Of a DNA stretch of 64,000 nt, positions 40,201-48,035 are shown in pieces. How positions within the stretch are numbered: position 1 is the stretch's first letter; each line of letters starts with the position of its first letter. Source of the DNA: Pseudomonadota bacterium (GTDB taxonomy: Bacteria > Pseudomonadota > Alphaproteobacteria > Sphingomonadales > SMXR01); NCBI GenBank assembly GCA_022566895.1, contig JADFIA010000005.1, forward strand, positions 18,803 through 82,802, in the 5' to 3' direction. Under the pieces are notes generated by a model. That model made no database searches and was not told where the DNA came from. It saw nothing but the letters and a program-made list of their open reading frames with translations. The position numbers were made by a program, and so were the translations under genes.

Positions 40201-40773
40201 CGCTTCTTCGGTGCGGCGCTCATCGTCGAGGCCGTGCCGCATCACCTCGGCGTAGAAGCGACCGGGAAACATCCTGTTCAGTTCGACAAAGGCCTGGCGT
40301 GCCTGATCGGGCTTTCCGGCCAGAAGCAGGCGGCCGACCGGCCCCTGGTGACCGGCCGAAAGGGCCATAAGCCCCTCGGATAGGCGCGCCAGCTCAGCAA
40401 AGGTCGTGCGGGGGTCCTCGCCGGGGTGGCTTTCGAGGTGGGCGCGGCTTACGAGTTTCAGCAGGTTTCGATAACCGCGATCATCCTGCACATAGAGGCG
40501 AATGCGGTCCGGACTGCCTTTTTTCCCCGAGCGGTCAACTTCCAGAAAGGGGTTTTCGACCAAAAGCGTACAGCCGATGATGGGCTGCACCCCGGCCTGC
40601 GCCATGGTCTCGGAAAATTCGAGAGCGGCGAAGAGATTGTTGCTGTCGCTCATCCCCACGGCGGGCATTTTCAGTTCCGCCACCCGCCGGGCCAAGTCCT
40701 TGATATGGATTGCCCCCTCGAGAAGAGAGAGCGCGGTCTTTACACCGAGATGGACAAAACTGCCATGGCCCAT
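37273..40773 (-). CDS. dnaE: DNA polymerase III alpha subunit
   Basis: Replicative polymerase. The 1166 residues contain an N-terminal PHP domain, the C-family polymerase core (GPGRGSGAGSLVAW, and MPDFDIDFCQEKRD with the catalytic aspartates), the finger region (FNKSHAAAYALVAYQTAYLK), a helix-hairpin-helix region and a C-terminal OB fold (GQEIKMAGAPDGLKERRSRKG). The first PHP motif reads FVHLGVKTALSLLEGA. The metal-binding HxxxH-type pattern seen in active PHP domains is changed (second His is Lys), so that site is probably inactive here. lolD, lolC and proS upstream are standard. Confidence 0.97.
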   Translation of the reverse strand: MGHGSFVHLGVKTALSLLEGAIHIKDLARRVAELKMPAVGMSDSNNLFAALEFSETMAQAGVQPIIGCTLLVENPFLEVDRSGKKGSPDRIRLYVQDDRGYRNLLKLVSRAHLESHPGEDPRTTFAELARLSEGLMALSAGHQGPVGRLLLAGKPDQARQAFVELNRMFPGRFYAEVMRHGLDDERRTEEAMLDMAFEYDVPIVATNDVHFLDASMHQAHDALLCIADGTYVVAEDRRRLTPEHRFKTAEEMRKLFSDLPEAIENTLLVARRSHFLVPIIEPILPNFAVAEGKTEKGVLRDIAEQGLERRLRRLALDESGDKASQEVRAAPYRARLQHELEIITQMGFAGYFLIVADFIHWAKSHDVPVGPGRGSGAGSLVAWSLRITDLDPLRFGLLFERFLNPERISMPDFDIDFCQEKRDQVIRYVQDKYGHDHVAQIITFGKLQARAVLRDVGRVMQQPFPVTDRICKMVPNNPANPVSLGVAIQMEPRLQYERDHDEQTAAVIAIALKLEGLYRHASTHAAGVVIGERPLEELVPLYRDPRSDMPVTQFDMRCIEKVGLVKFDFLGLKTLTVLSKAVDLVALRGIEIDLEHLALDDKATYELLSRGDTAGVFQLESSGMRNVLQSMRPDSFEDIIALVALYRPGPMDNIPTYINRKHGVEKTEYLHEWLEEILKETYGVIIYQEQVMQIAQILAGYSLGQADILRRAMGKKKQTEMDAQRRHFVDGAVEKGVLKERAEFIFDLVAKFAGYGFNKSHAAAYALVAYQTAYLKANFPVEFIAASMSLDRQNTDKLDSFKKDLQHLDIPLFPPDINQSGVAFTVEPHGAPHEARDPRAGLAVRYALSAIKNVGEKAMHSIVAERNENGPFRDPLDFARRMNVRQVNKRQLENLVMAGAFDRLNPNRAQLFEAVEMLLKEAHAAADDRESSQSSLFGQTGEAAIQPSLPDVTAWTQSQLLRRERQAIGFYLSSHPLEIHQPTLKRHAVRRSTEVLADDTFVGQEIKMAGAPDGLKERRSRKGTPYGHLSLSDQAGGFEVLVFSDHLDAARSAVGDGAPVILTVSVDKRGDDERIGLLLRGLESLEQVAERTPVNLEIHIRDAAALPALSNILRESRGGRGQVSLAMLTHGGVREVRLELPEPHKVTPELRAAIMACPGVADAREV

Positions 40774-40788
40774 GGTTGAGACTATCTC

Positions 40789-41193
40789 CTATGACCAGCC
40801 GGCAAGGATTGCGCCCATAACCATCAGCCCAAAGATCGAGTTGCCCATGTGGATCATGAACAGGCGCAGGGACTTGTTTTCAAACGCGTAGTTCGGAAAA
40901 CTCGCCGCGCCATGCACGAAGATGGCCACAATGGCACCGAACGCGGCGCCGTTCAGCCAACCGGTGATGCCCGCCAGCCGCAAAAGAATCGCCAGTCCGA
41001 AGGCAAGCAGCAAGGTGGCAATGAAGGACTTGATCATTGCCGGCTTGGGATCGGCCAAATCCTCCGCGGTAAAATTGTTTTCGGTCATCCAGTCCTTGGC
41101 GAAAAGGCTGTTGGAATACCATAGGCCGGCGATTACAAAGCTGCTGATGGCGGCCGATAAAATTGCTATGAAATTGAGTTCACCAAACGGCAT
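40789..41193 (-). CDS. DUF1761 membrane protein
   Basis: Small integral membrane protein of unknown function. The 134 residues have about four hydrophobic helices, starting NFIAILSAAISSFVIAGLWY with the WYSNSLFAKDWM segment typical of DUF1761, then MIKSFIATLLLAFGLAILL, GAAFGAIVAIFVHGAASF and a final helix. The start is fixed by GGAGGGGATC before the ATG at 41193. It lies 15 bp before dnaE on the same strand, between lolD and dnaE, where a gene is not generally found. Confidence 0.8.
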   Translation of the reverse strand: MPFGELNFIAILSAAISSFVIAGLWYSNSLFAKDWMTENNFTAEDLADPKPAMIKSFIATLLLAFGLAILLRLAGITGWLNGAAFGAIVAIFVHGAASFPNYAFENKSLRLFMIHMGNSIFGLMVMGAILAGWS

Positions 41194-41261
41194 GATCCCC
41201 TCCTGCGATTGCGCCTGAAGCAACCTACCGTCTCGATGGGGTGATCGCAATCGGAGAAAGA

Positions 41262-41936
41262 TCAGGCTGGGGCAAGAACTCCGTCGTGCAGGCGTAAACA
41301 AAAGTCCATGCGGCTTGCAAGCTCCATATTGTGGGTTGCTATGACCGCCGCCAGTCCGCTCGTGCGGATCATTTCGATCAGAATGTCGAACACTACGTCG
41401 GCGGTCGATTCGTCAAGGTTCCCTGTCGGTTCGTCGGCCAGCAAAACGAGGGGTGAATTGGCCATCGCCCGGGCCATGGCGACCCGCTGCTGTTCACCTC
41501 CGGACAGCTCTGCTGGCCGGTGCTCCAGACGATCGGACAAGCCCAGGGAATCGAGCAGTTCGGCCGCGTGGGCCTTGGCCTCGCCTTTGGGCCGGCCGGC
41601 AATGCGCTGCGGGATCATGACATTTTCAAGGGCTGTGAACTCGGGCAGCAAATGGTGGAACTGGTAGACAAATCCCAAATTATGACGCCGCACCTGGGTC
41701 CGCTCCCTCTCCCCGAGCTGACCGCAGTCCTGGCCGCCGATAACCACCGTGCCACTGTTTGGCCGCTCAAGCAGTCCGGCAATGTGGAGGAGCGTAGACT
41801 TGCCGGTCCCCGATTGTCCGAGCAAGCCGACCACCTGGCCGGCCTCGACCGCCAGACTGGCGCCGCGCAACACGCGAATGTCACGCCCGCCCTGCTGGAA
41901 GGTGCGCACCAGATTTTTGACCTCAAGGGCACTCAT
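41262..41936 (-). CDS. lolD: Lipoprotein-releasing ABC transporter ATPase LolD
   Basis: Powers LolCDE extraction of outer-membrane lipoproteins from the inner membrane. The 224 residues show Walker A GQSGTGKST, the signature LSGGEQQRVAMARA, Walker B LVLLADEPTGNLD and the switch His in ATHNMELA. The ATG at 41936 overlaps the lolC stop (TGATG), so upstream extension of the frame is not used. Confidence 0.96.
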   Translation of the reverse strand: MSALEVKNLVRTFQQGGRDIRVLRGASLAVEAGQVVGLLGQSGTGKSTLLHIAGLLERPNSGTVVIGGQDCGQLGERERTQVRRHNLGFVYQFHHLLPEFTALENVMIPQRIAGRPKGEAKAHAAELLDSLGLSDRLEHRPAELSGGEQQRVAMARAMANSPLVLLADEPTGNLDESTADVVFDILIEMIRTSGLAAVIATHNMELASRMDFCLRLHDGVLAPA

Positions 41937-43180
41937 CACTCGTACCTCAGCACTTCGACCGGATCGAGCGTTGCCGCTCGCCAAGCCGGAAAAAGAGTGG
42001 CCAGAAACGACAGGATAATCGCCATGACCACCGTCATGCCAACCTCCCAATTGTCGATCTTGGCCGGCATCTCGCTCAAAAAGCGCACCTCGGCGTTCCA
42101 CAACTGGGTGCCACTCAGGCGGCTCATCCATTGCTGGATCGCTTCGATGTTGAGGGTCATCAACAGGCCGAGCCCAAATCCGAGCATTGTACCCGCCACG
42201 CCGACACTGCCGCCGGCAATGATAAAGATGCGCATCATCGAGCCGCGCCCTGCCCCCATTGTCTTGAGGATGGCGATATCCTTGGCCTTGTCCTTTACCA
42301 GCATCACCAAGCTTGCGATAATGTTAAAAACAGCGACGATAATAATCAGCGTCAGGATCAGGAACATTACGTTGCGCTCGACTTCAAGGGCCGAAAAAAA
42401 GCTCTGGTTGACCATCCGCCAATCGTTTGTCGTGCCGACCTGAAGCACCAAGGGCATGATGGCGTCCGTAATGCCATCCACCTGATCCGGATCTTCGACG
42501 AAGATTTCGATCCCCGAGACGGCATTTTCAAGCCGCGTGTAGATCTGCGCCGCCTCAAGCGGCATATAGACGAACAAATTATCGTAGTCGTATACGCCGA
42601 TCTCAAACAACGCCACGACTTCATAGGCGGCCATGCGGGGCGCCGTACCGAAGGGCGTCGAAACGCCTTGAGGGGAGATCAGGGTGACCCGGTCACCAAC
42701 CCCGACCCCCATATTCCTGGCCAACTGCGTACCCATGATAATCGCTTCATGACCCTCGAAGCGATCGAGCGAGCCGGCCATGATATTGGGCGCGATATGG
42801 GCATGCGTTTTTACCGAAATCTCCGGCGCACCGCGCAGCAGCCCGCCGCGCGCCCGACCCTGGAAGGTAACCATGATCTGCCGCTCGACCAGCGGCGTGA
42901 CGCTGACCACCCCGTCGATTTGACGGATTTTGTCGCTTAAGGGTTCGTATCCTCTGAGCTCGCCGTCATATCCGACCACCGAGATATGACCGTTCAATCC
43001 CAGAATGCGATCCAAGAGCTCCTCGCGAAAACCGTTCATCACCGCCATAACAACGATCAAAGTGGCAACGCCAAGGGCGATGCCAATGAGCGAAATGACA
43101 GCAATCACCGAGATAAAGCCGTCGCCGCGCCGGGAACCCAGATAGCGTAATGCGATCATCCATTCAAAAGCCGAAAACAT
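41936..43180 (-). CDS. lolC: Lipoprotein-releasing ABC transporter permease LolC/LolE
   Basis: Membrane component of the Lol exporter that recognises lipoproteins. The 414 residues have the N-terminal FEWMIALRYLGSRR, a first membrane helix (FISVIAVISLIGIALGVATLI), a large periplasmic domain, and three C-terminal FtsX-type helices (VMFLILTLIIIVAVFNIIASL and onward). Only one permease gene is present, as in most alphaproteobacteria where it forms a homodimer. It supports lipoprotein traffic to an outer membrane. Confidence 0.95.
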   Translation of the reverse strand: MFSAFEWMIALRYLGSRRGDGFISVIAVISLIGIALGVATLIVVMAVMNGFREELLDRILGLNGHISVVGYDGELRGYEPLSDKIRQIDGVVSVTPLVERQIMVTFQGRARGGLLRGAPEISVKTHAHIAPNIMAGSLDRFEGHEAIIMGTQLARNMGVGVGDRVTLISPQGVSTPFGTAPRMAAYEVVALFEIGVYDYDNLFVYMPLEAAQIYTRLENAVSGIEIFVEDPDQVDGITDAIMPLVLQVGTTNDWRMVNQSFFSALEVERNVMFLILTLIIIVAVFNIIASLVMLVKDKAKDIAILKTMGAGRGSMMRIFIIAGGSVGVAGTMLGFGLGLLMTLNIEAIQQWMSRLSGTQLWNAEVRFLSEMPAKIDNWEVGMTVVMAIILSFLATLFPAWRAATLDPVEVLRYE

Positions 43181-43198
43181 CGTCCTGGACTATCCTGG

Positions 43199-44512
43199 TT
43201 AAGCGGTCAGCAGGTCGAGCGCCGCCTCGGCGCTGACCTCTTCGCGTTGACCCGTGGCCCGGTTCTTGATCTCGATGGTGCCCGCTTTAATGCCCCGTGG
43301 CCCAATCGCGACCTGCCAGGGAAGCCCGATGAGATCCATTTCAGCGAACTTGGCGCCGGCCCGCTCTGGGCGATCGTCGAACAGGACCTCAAGCCCGGCC
43401 GCCCGGGCTTTTTTATAGAAGTCCTCGGCCGCTGCGGTGGTCGCCTGATCCTCGACCCGCAGATTAAGGATACCGAGCTTGAACGGCGCTACCGCTTCGG
43501 GCCAGATAATGCCGGCCTGGTCATGGCTCGCTTCGATCACGGCACCCACGAGACGCGAGACGCCGATGCCGTAGGATCCCATCTGGACCGGCACCTGGTT
43601 GCCTTCGGGATCCTGCACGTAGGCACCCATCGATTCCGAATATTTGGTCCCGAAGAAGAAAATATGGCCCACTTCGATGCCCCGCCCGCTCAGCAACTCG
43701 TCCTCGTTTAGAGGACAGGCGTCGGGGTCGTGCTTGTCGTCGGTTGCCGCGTAAAGGCTGGTCCAATGGTCGACGATCGGCTGCAGGTTGGCGGCATAGT
43801 CGGCCGGTTCTGCAAGCCCGTCGAAGTCAAGGAAATCCTTGTGACAATGAACCTCGCTCTCGCCGGTCTCGGCCAGGACGATAAATTCATGGCTCAAGTC
43901 GCCGCCGATCGGTCCGGCGTCAGCGGCCATCGGGATGGCCTTTAATCCCAAACGGGCGAAGGTTCGCAAATAGGCCACGAACATGGCATTATACGAATGC
44001 CGGCCCGCCACCTCGTCGATGTCAAACGAATAATTATCCTTCATCAGAAACTCGCGGCCGCGCATCACCCCGAAGCGCGGACGAATTTCGTCGCGGAATT
44101 TCCATTGGATCTGGAACAGATTTTTGGGCAGGTCACGATAACTCTTGATGCTGTGGCGGAAGATATCGGTGATCTGTTCCTCGTTGGTCGGACCATAGAG
44201 CATGTCGCGTTGGTGGCGATCCTTAATCCGCAGCATCTCGGCGCCATATTCGTCATAGCGACCGCTTTCCCGCCACAGATCTGCCGATTGAATGGTCGGC
44301 ATCAAAATCTCCTGGGCCCCGGCCAGCACCTGCTCCTGGCGCACGATCTCCTCGATTTTCTTCATGACCCGCAGGCCGAGCGGCAACCAGTTGTATATTC
44401 CGGCGCTGGCCTGGTGAATCATGCCCGCTCGAAGCATCAGGCGATGTGAGACCACCTGGGCTTCGGCCGGGGTCTCCTTTCGAGTCGGCATAAAATACTG
44501 CGACAGACGCAT
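43199..44512 (-). CDS. proS: Prolyl-tRNA synthetase, short alphaproteobacterial type
   Basis: Charges tRNA-Pro. The 437 residues match the short form lacking the editing insertion. Visible motifs: [42 protein letters not shown] (class II motif 2), [19 protein letters not shown] (motif 3) and the C-terminal anticodon-binding domain. The ATG at 44512 was chosen to start with the conserved [10 protein letters not shown]; the upstream in-frame sequence is not protein-like. Confidence 0.96.
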   Translation of the reverse strand: MRLSQYFMPTRKETPAEAQVVSHRLMLRAGMIHQASAGIYNWLPLGLRVMKKIEEIVRQEQVLAGAQEILMPTIQSADLWRESGRYDEYGAEMLRIKDRHQRDMLYGPTNEEQITDIFRHSIKSYRDLPKNLFQIQWKFRDEIRPRFGVMRGREFLMKDNYSFDIDEVAGRHSYNAMFVAYLRTFARLGLKAIPMAADAGPIGGDLSHEFIVLAETGESEVHCHKDFLDFDGLAEPADYAANLQPIVDHWTSLYAATDDKHDPDACPLNEDELLSGRGIEVGHIFFFGTKYSESMGAYVQDPEGNQVPVQMGSYGIGVSRLVGAVIEASHDQAGIIWPEAVAPFKLGILNLRVEDQATTAAAEDFYKKARAAGLEVLFDDRPERAGAKFAEMDLIGLPWQVAIGPRGIKAGTIEIKNRATGQREEVSAEAALDLLTA

Positions 44513-44860
44513 AATACATTGGCTCCGGTTTCTTGGGCCGTGCGGTTCTGCACTCTTTTGCCAAGCTACGCGCCCAAGAGCAACGGCCTTTTTTAATATT
44601 GAGCGCCAAATTGGGCCCAAAAAGGCCAAAAGACCTAGTGGCAATATTGACACAGGATTTGGCGAAGTCGGGCCGAGATGACAAAAAAATGGCGACAAGA
44701 GCATGACAGACCGGCGATCGGACCATATCTTAGCGCCATTCGAACGTACGGCCTTGGCCGGAGTTCAGGGAGGCCCTCGAGAGTATTGCGGGGCAAACAA
44801 GGTAAAGGCCGAAAAGGCCATGATCGGCGGGCGCAGCGCTCGTCACGCAAGATCAGGAAA
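44513..44860 (+). other. Gene-poor stretch, candidate source of a plus-strand transcript
   Basis: Between proS and the DUF1467 gene there are 393 bp without a convincing protein-coding gene. Several short frames cross it, including one on each strand of 60-110 codons, but none has a recognisable domain or a good ribosome site. A strong plus-strand terminator closes the stretch at 44861-44889. A small RNA or a very small protein transcribed rightward is possible. The left part must also hold the minus-strand proS promoter. Confidence 0.35.
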
Positions 44861-44889
44861 GCAAGGCACTTGGTGCCTTGCTTTTTTTT
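44861..44889 (+). terminator. Strong intrinsic terminator
   Basis: A perfect 9-bp stem (44861-44869 with 44873-44881) with a 3-nt TTG loop is followed by eight T residues (44882-44889) on the plus strand. On the minus strand only a short T run follows, but the hairpin lies 16 bp past the stop of the DUF1467 gene, so it may work both ways. Confidence 0.85.
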
Positions 44890-44905
44890 GACCGTTTGCC
44901 TTGGC

Positions 44906-45160
44906 CTAGAACCCCGATGGGCGAAGAGTGATGATTTGACTATCGACAAACCAATCGAAAAAAATTACAGCAAACGTAGCCAGCACCGCCGCGGCGATCG
45001 CCTTTCGCAATAGATATGGCTTTTTGGGAGCGCTTTCGACGGTCCCGGGTACGATGTCGTCGCCGGCCTCTGCCTGTGACTGAACGCCGATCGGCAGGAC
45101 CATGAAGAAAAATAGCCACCAGCTGATCACAAAAACAAGGATGCCGCCGAGCCAGGTCAA
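44906..45160 (-). CDS. DUF1467 membrane protein
   Basis: Small two-helix protein (84 residues) of the DUF1467 family, almost always found next to proS/mce in alphaproteobacteria. The first helix is LGGILVFVISWWLFFFMVLPIGV with the conserved WWLFFF...LPIGV pattern; the second is IAAAVLATFAVIFFDWFV. Function unknown. The start is 3 bp from the mce stop. Confidence 0.88.
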   Translation of the reverse strand: MTWLGGILVFVISWWLFFFMVLPIGVQSQAEAGDDIVPGTVESAPKKPYLLRKAIAAAVLATFAVIFFDWFVDSQIITLRPSGF

Positions 45161-45163
45161 AAC

Positions 45164-45568
45164 TCAGGCCTCCTCAATCTCGATCAGCGTGCCGAAGCAG
45201 TCTTTGGGATGCAGAAACACCACCGGCTTGCCATGCGCTCCAGTGCTGGGCCGGCCATCGCCGAGGACGCGGACGCCGCCGGCGGTGAGCTTTTGTGTGG
45301 CCGCTGCAATATCCTCGACCTCAAAACACAGATGATGCATGCCGCCGGCCGGGTGGCGCTCAAGAAATTTGGCCACCGGCGAGCCCTCCCCCAGGGGATG
45401 CAAAAGTTCGATCTTGGTATTGCCCAGGGCCACAAAGACCGTCGTCACCCCTTGCTCGGGCAGGTCCGTGGGCGAGGAAACCTCGGCTCCGAACGTATCG
45501 CGGTATCGCTGAGCCGCGGCCTCAAGGTCGGGCACAACGATGGCCACATGATTGAGCGCTCCGATCAT
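45164..45568 (-). CDS. mce: Methylmalonyl-CoA epimerase
   Basis: Epimerises (2S)/(2R)-methylmalonyl-CoA in propionate and odd-chain/branched amino acid breakdown. The 134-residue VOC-fold protein has metal ligands in ALNHVAIVVPDLEAA, GMHHLCFEVEDI and the C-terminal LIEIEEA. The length is normal. It implies a methylmalonyl-CoA mutase elsewhere. Confidence 0.94.
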   Translation of the reverse strand: MIGALNHVAIVVPDLEAAAQRYRDTFGAEVSSPTDLPEQGVTTVFVALGNTKIELLHPLGEGSPVAKFLERHPAGGMHHLCFEVEDIAAATQKLTAGGVRVLGDGRPSTGAHGKPVVFLHPKDCFGTLIEIEEA

Positions 45569-45579
45569 TTTTAACTCCG

Positions 45580-47253
45580 CTATTTCAGGTCAGTGATTCG
45601 CAAAACCCGAACCACGGTGACTGGCTTCTTGCCTGTATCCTGGCGCAAAATCCGGCGTACGGCAACACGCACCGCCTCCTCGACAACCAAGTCGTCGAGA
45701 AGATTCCTGCGGCCAAGGCCGGCCAGGGTTTCCCCAATCGTGCGCCGCACATCCTCTTCAAGCGCGCAACCCTCCGCCCAGCCCGGAATTCCTCGTGCCA
45801 CCAGAGCCGCCGGTACGATCAATTTGCCCCTGCCGTTAAGCGCCAGTGAAACGCCCAGGTGTCCGGCGAACAGCATCCGCCGCCGCTCGGCGATCGGTTC
45901 GCTGGCGATCGAGAGAACTTTTTCGCCGTCCAGCACCAAGCGCCCTGCGGGAACCTGATCGACCAGTTGGGGCCCATCGGGCGCCAGGCGGATGACATCT
46001 CCATTGAGTGGTCTTAATGTCCTTGGCACGCCGACCTCCTTGGCCAACTCGGCGTGGCGTTTGATGTGGCGGGCCTCGCCGTGCACGGGAATGGCAATCT
46101 GCGGCCGGATCCAGCCATACATATCCCTGAGTTCGGGCTGACCGGGATGGCCCGATACATGCACAAAGGCATCATGTTCGGTGATCACCTCGACATCATC
46201 GAGCACCAGCCGGTTGATCAGAGCGCCGATCGGATGCTCATTGCCGGGGATGATTTTCGAAGAAAAAATAACCGTATCGTCCGGGCTCAGAGTCAAGGAG
46301 CGAAAATCCCCGGCCGCGATCCGATTGAGCGCCGCCCGCGGCTCACCCTGACAGCCCGTAGTCAGGACCAGCAATTTATCGCGCGGTACGTCCATCATCC
46401 GCTTTTCGTCGAGGATTTCGGGAAAGTCGCGCAAATAACCGGTTGCCTTGGCCGCTTCGTGAATCCGGCGCATCGAGCGTCCCAACAGAGCCAGCCGTCG
46501 ACCGGTTTGGCCGGCAATCCGGCCGACGGTCTCAAGCCGGGCAACATTTGAAGCAAATGTGGTGACCACCACCCGGCCTGTTTTTTGACCAATTATTTTT
46601 TTGAGGCTTTTGGCCACCGCGGTCTCCGAGCCTGAGGCCCGGGTGTTAAAGACGTTGGTAGAATCGCCAATCATTGCCAGAACACCCTCGTCGCCCAAAG
46701 CACTTAGCTCCTCGCCGCTTGCCGGTGTGCCGACGATCGCCTCCTCATCGAGTTTCCAGTCGCCAGTGTGAAAGATGATGCCATGGCGCGTCTCGATCCT
46801 GAGTGCAGTGCCTTCGGCGATCGAATGGGCCATGGAGATGTAGCTAATGCCGAACGGACCCACTTCAAAACTGGCCCCGAGCTCCATTTCGCGGATATCG
46901 GCCGTATCCAGAAGATTTCGCTCGACCAGTTTGCGACGCACCAGTTCGGCCGTAAAAGGGGTCGCATAGATCGGGCAGCCAAGCTGCGGCCACAGATAGG
47001 GCACGGCGCCAATATGGTCCTCGTGGCCATGGGTCAGAACCAGACCAACGAGGTCCCGTCGTTTGCCGACAATGAACGCAGGATCGGGAAAAATAAGCTC
47101 GATGCCAGGCAGATTTTCGCCGGCAAAGGTCATGCCGAGATCGACCATCAGCCATTTACCGTCGCAGCAGTAAAGATTGAGGTTCATGCCGATTTCGCCG
47201 CAACCGCCGAGCGGCAGAAACAGAAGGTCGTCCTTTTTGCTATAACCGCTCAA
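45580..47253 (-). CDS. rnj: Ribonuclease J
   Basis: Metallo-beta-lactamase/beta-CASP ribonuclease with 5' exonuclease and endonuclease activity, active in rRNA and mRNA turnover. The 557 residues show LPLGGCGEIGMNLNLY, the zinc motif LTHGHEDHIGAVPYL, FHTGDWKLDE, IGDSTNV, VVTTFASNVARLETV (beta-CASP), VSGHPGQPELRDM and IPVHGEARHIKRHAELA. The start overlaps the coaX stop by 4 nt. Confidence 0.96.
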   Translation of the reverse strand: MSGYSKKDDLLFLPLGGCGEIGMNLNLYCCDGKWLMVDLGMTFAGENLPGIELIFPDPAFIVGKRRDLVGLVLTHGHEDHIGAVPYLWPQLGCPIYATPFTAELVRRKLVERNLLDTADIREMELGASFEVGPFGISYISMAHSIAEGTALRIETRHGIIFHTGDWKLDEEAIVGTPASGEELSALGDEGVLAMIGDSTNVFNTRASGSETAVAKSLKKIIGQKTGRVVVTTFASNVARLETVGRIAGQTGRRLALLGRSMRRIHEAAKATGYLRDFPEILDEKRMMDVPRDKLLVLTTGCQGEPRAALNRIAAGDFRSLTLSPDDTVIFSSKIIPGNEHPIGALINRLVLDDVEVITEHDAFVHVSGHPGQPELRDMYGWIRPQIAIPVHGEARHIKRHAELAKEVGVPRTLRPLNGDVIRLAPDGPQLVDQVPAGRLVLDGEKVLSIASEPIAERRRMLFAGHLGVSLALNGRGKLIVPAALVARGIPGWAEGCALEEDVRRTIGETLAGLGRRNLLDDLVVEEAVRVAVRRILRQDTGKKPVTVVRVLRITDLK

Positions 47254-48032
47254 TTGTCGGCCCCGCCAGTGTTGAGCTTGTATATATGGGCCAGCCCCTC
47301 GAGGGTCAGATACTCGTGCGTGGCCTCGATTATCGGGATTCGATCACTAAACAAAGGGGCCAAGCCGCCGGTGGCGATGACCTTGGCCGGTCCTGCTTCC
47401 GCGTGGATGCGCGCGATCAGCCCCTCGATCAGCCCGACGTAACCCCAATAGATGCCCGAGCGCATGGCTTCGACGGTATTCTTGCCTATCACTTTACCGC
47501 TTTCGGGCGGCGCCACATCGATCTCGGGCAAGCGCGCCGAGCCATCATAAAGCGCTTTTAGGGACAGATTGATACCCGGGGCGATGACGCCCCCCTGATA
47601 GCTGCCGTCGGCACCGACCACGTCGCAAGTCGTGGCCGTGCCAAAATCGACAATGATCAGCGGCTCGCCGTATCGCTGCCAGCCGGCCACGGCGTTTACA
47701 ATGCGGTCGGACCCAGCTTCCTCGGGCCGCTCGATATCAACTTTGATCCCGAGCTCGACCCCCGGGGCGCCGACCAGCAGGGGTTCAACGTTCATTTGGC
47801 TGCGCAGCAGGGATAACAAAGCGTCGGTCACGGCTGGAACGACCGAGGATACGATCGCACCTTCCAGGGCCTGCGGCCAGCCCGGTTGGCCAGCAAAGAG
47901 GCTATCAAGACCGTTTTGCCAGGCCGGCTCGTCGAGCCGGCCGGTTTCGAGCCGGCCGCTCACGGAAATACAGTCGTTCTCGATCAGGGCGGCGGCAATG
48001 TTCGTGTTTCCAATATCAATGGCCAAGAACAC
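47250..48032 (-). CDS. coaX: Type III pantothenate kinase
   Basis: Phosphorylates pantothenate, the first step of CoA synthesis. The 260 residues have the ASKHA-fold motifs LAIDIGNTNIAAALIE, VGADRIVN-like EAGSDRIVNAVAGW, IVDFGTATTCDVV and GGVIAPGINLS. Type III enzymes need a monovalent cation and are not feedback-inhibited by CoA. Located between birA and rnj as usual in the class. Confidence 0.95.
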   Translation of the reverse strand: MFLAIDIGNTNIAAALIENDCISVSGRLETGRLDEPAWQNGLDSLFAGQPGWPQALEGAIVSSVVPAVTDALLSLLRSQMNVEPLLVGAPGVELGIKVDIERPEEAGSDRIVNAVAGWQRYGEPLIIVDFGTATTCDVVGADGSYQGGVIAPGINLSLKALYDGSARLPEIDVAPPESGKVIGKNTVEAMRSGIYWGYVGLIEGLIARIHAEAGPAKVIATGGLAPLFSDRIPIIEATHEYLTLEGLAHIYKLNTGGADN

Positions 48033-48035
48033 GAC

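Noticed and set aside
44647..44652. TTGACA hexamer as promoter for a plus-strand small RNA
   Set aside because: No -10 element is found at 16-18 bp spacing, so it is not supported as a promoter.
44635..44949. Open frames of 60-110 codons on both strands between proS and DUF1467
   Set aside because: No recognisable domain, no good ribosome site and an implausible composition.
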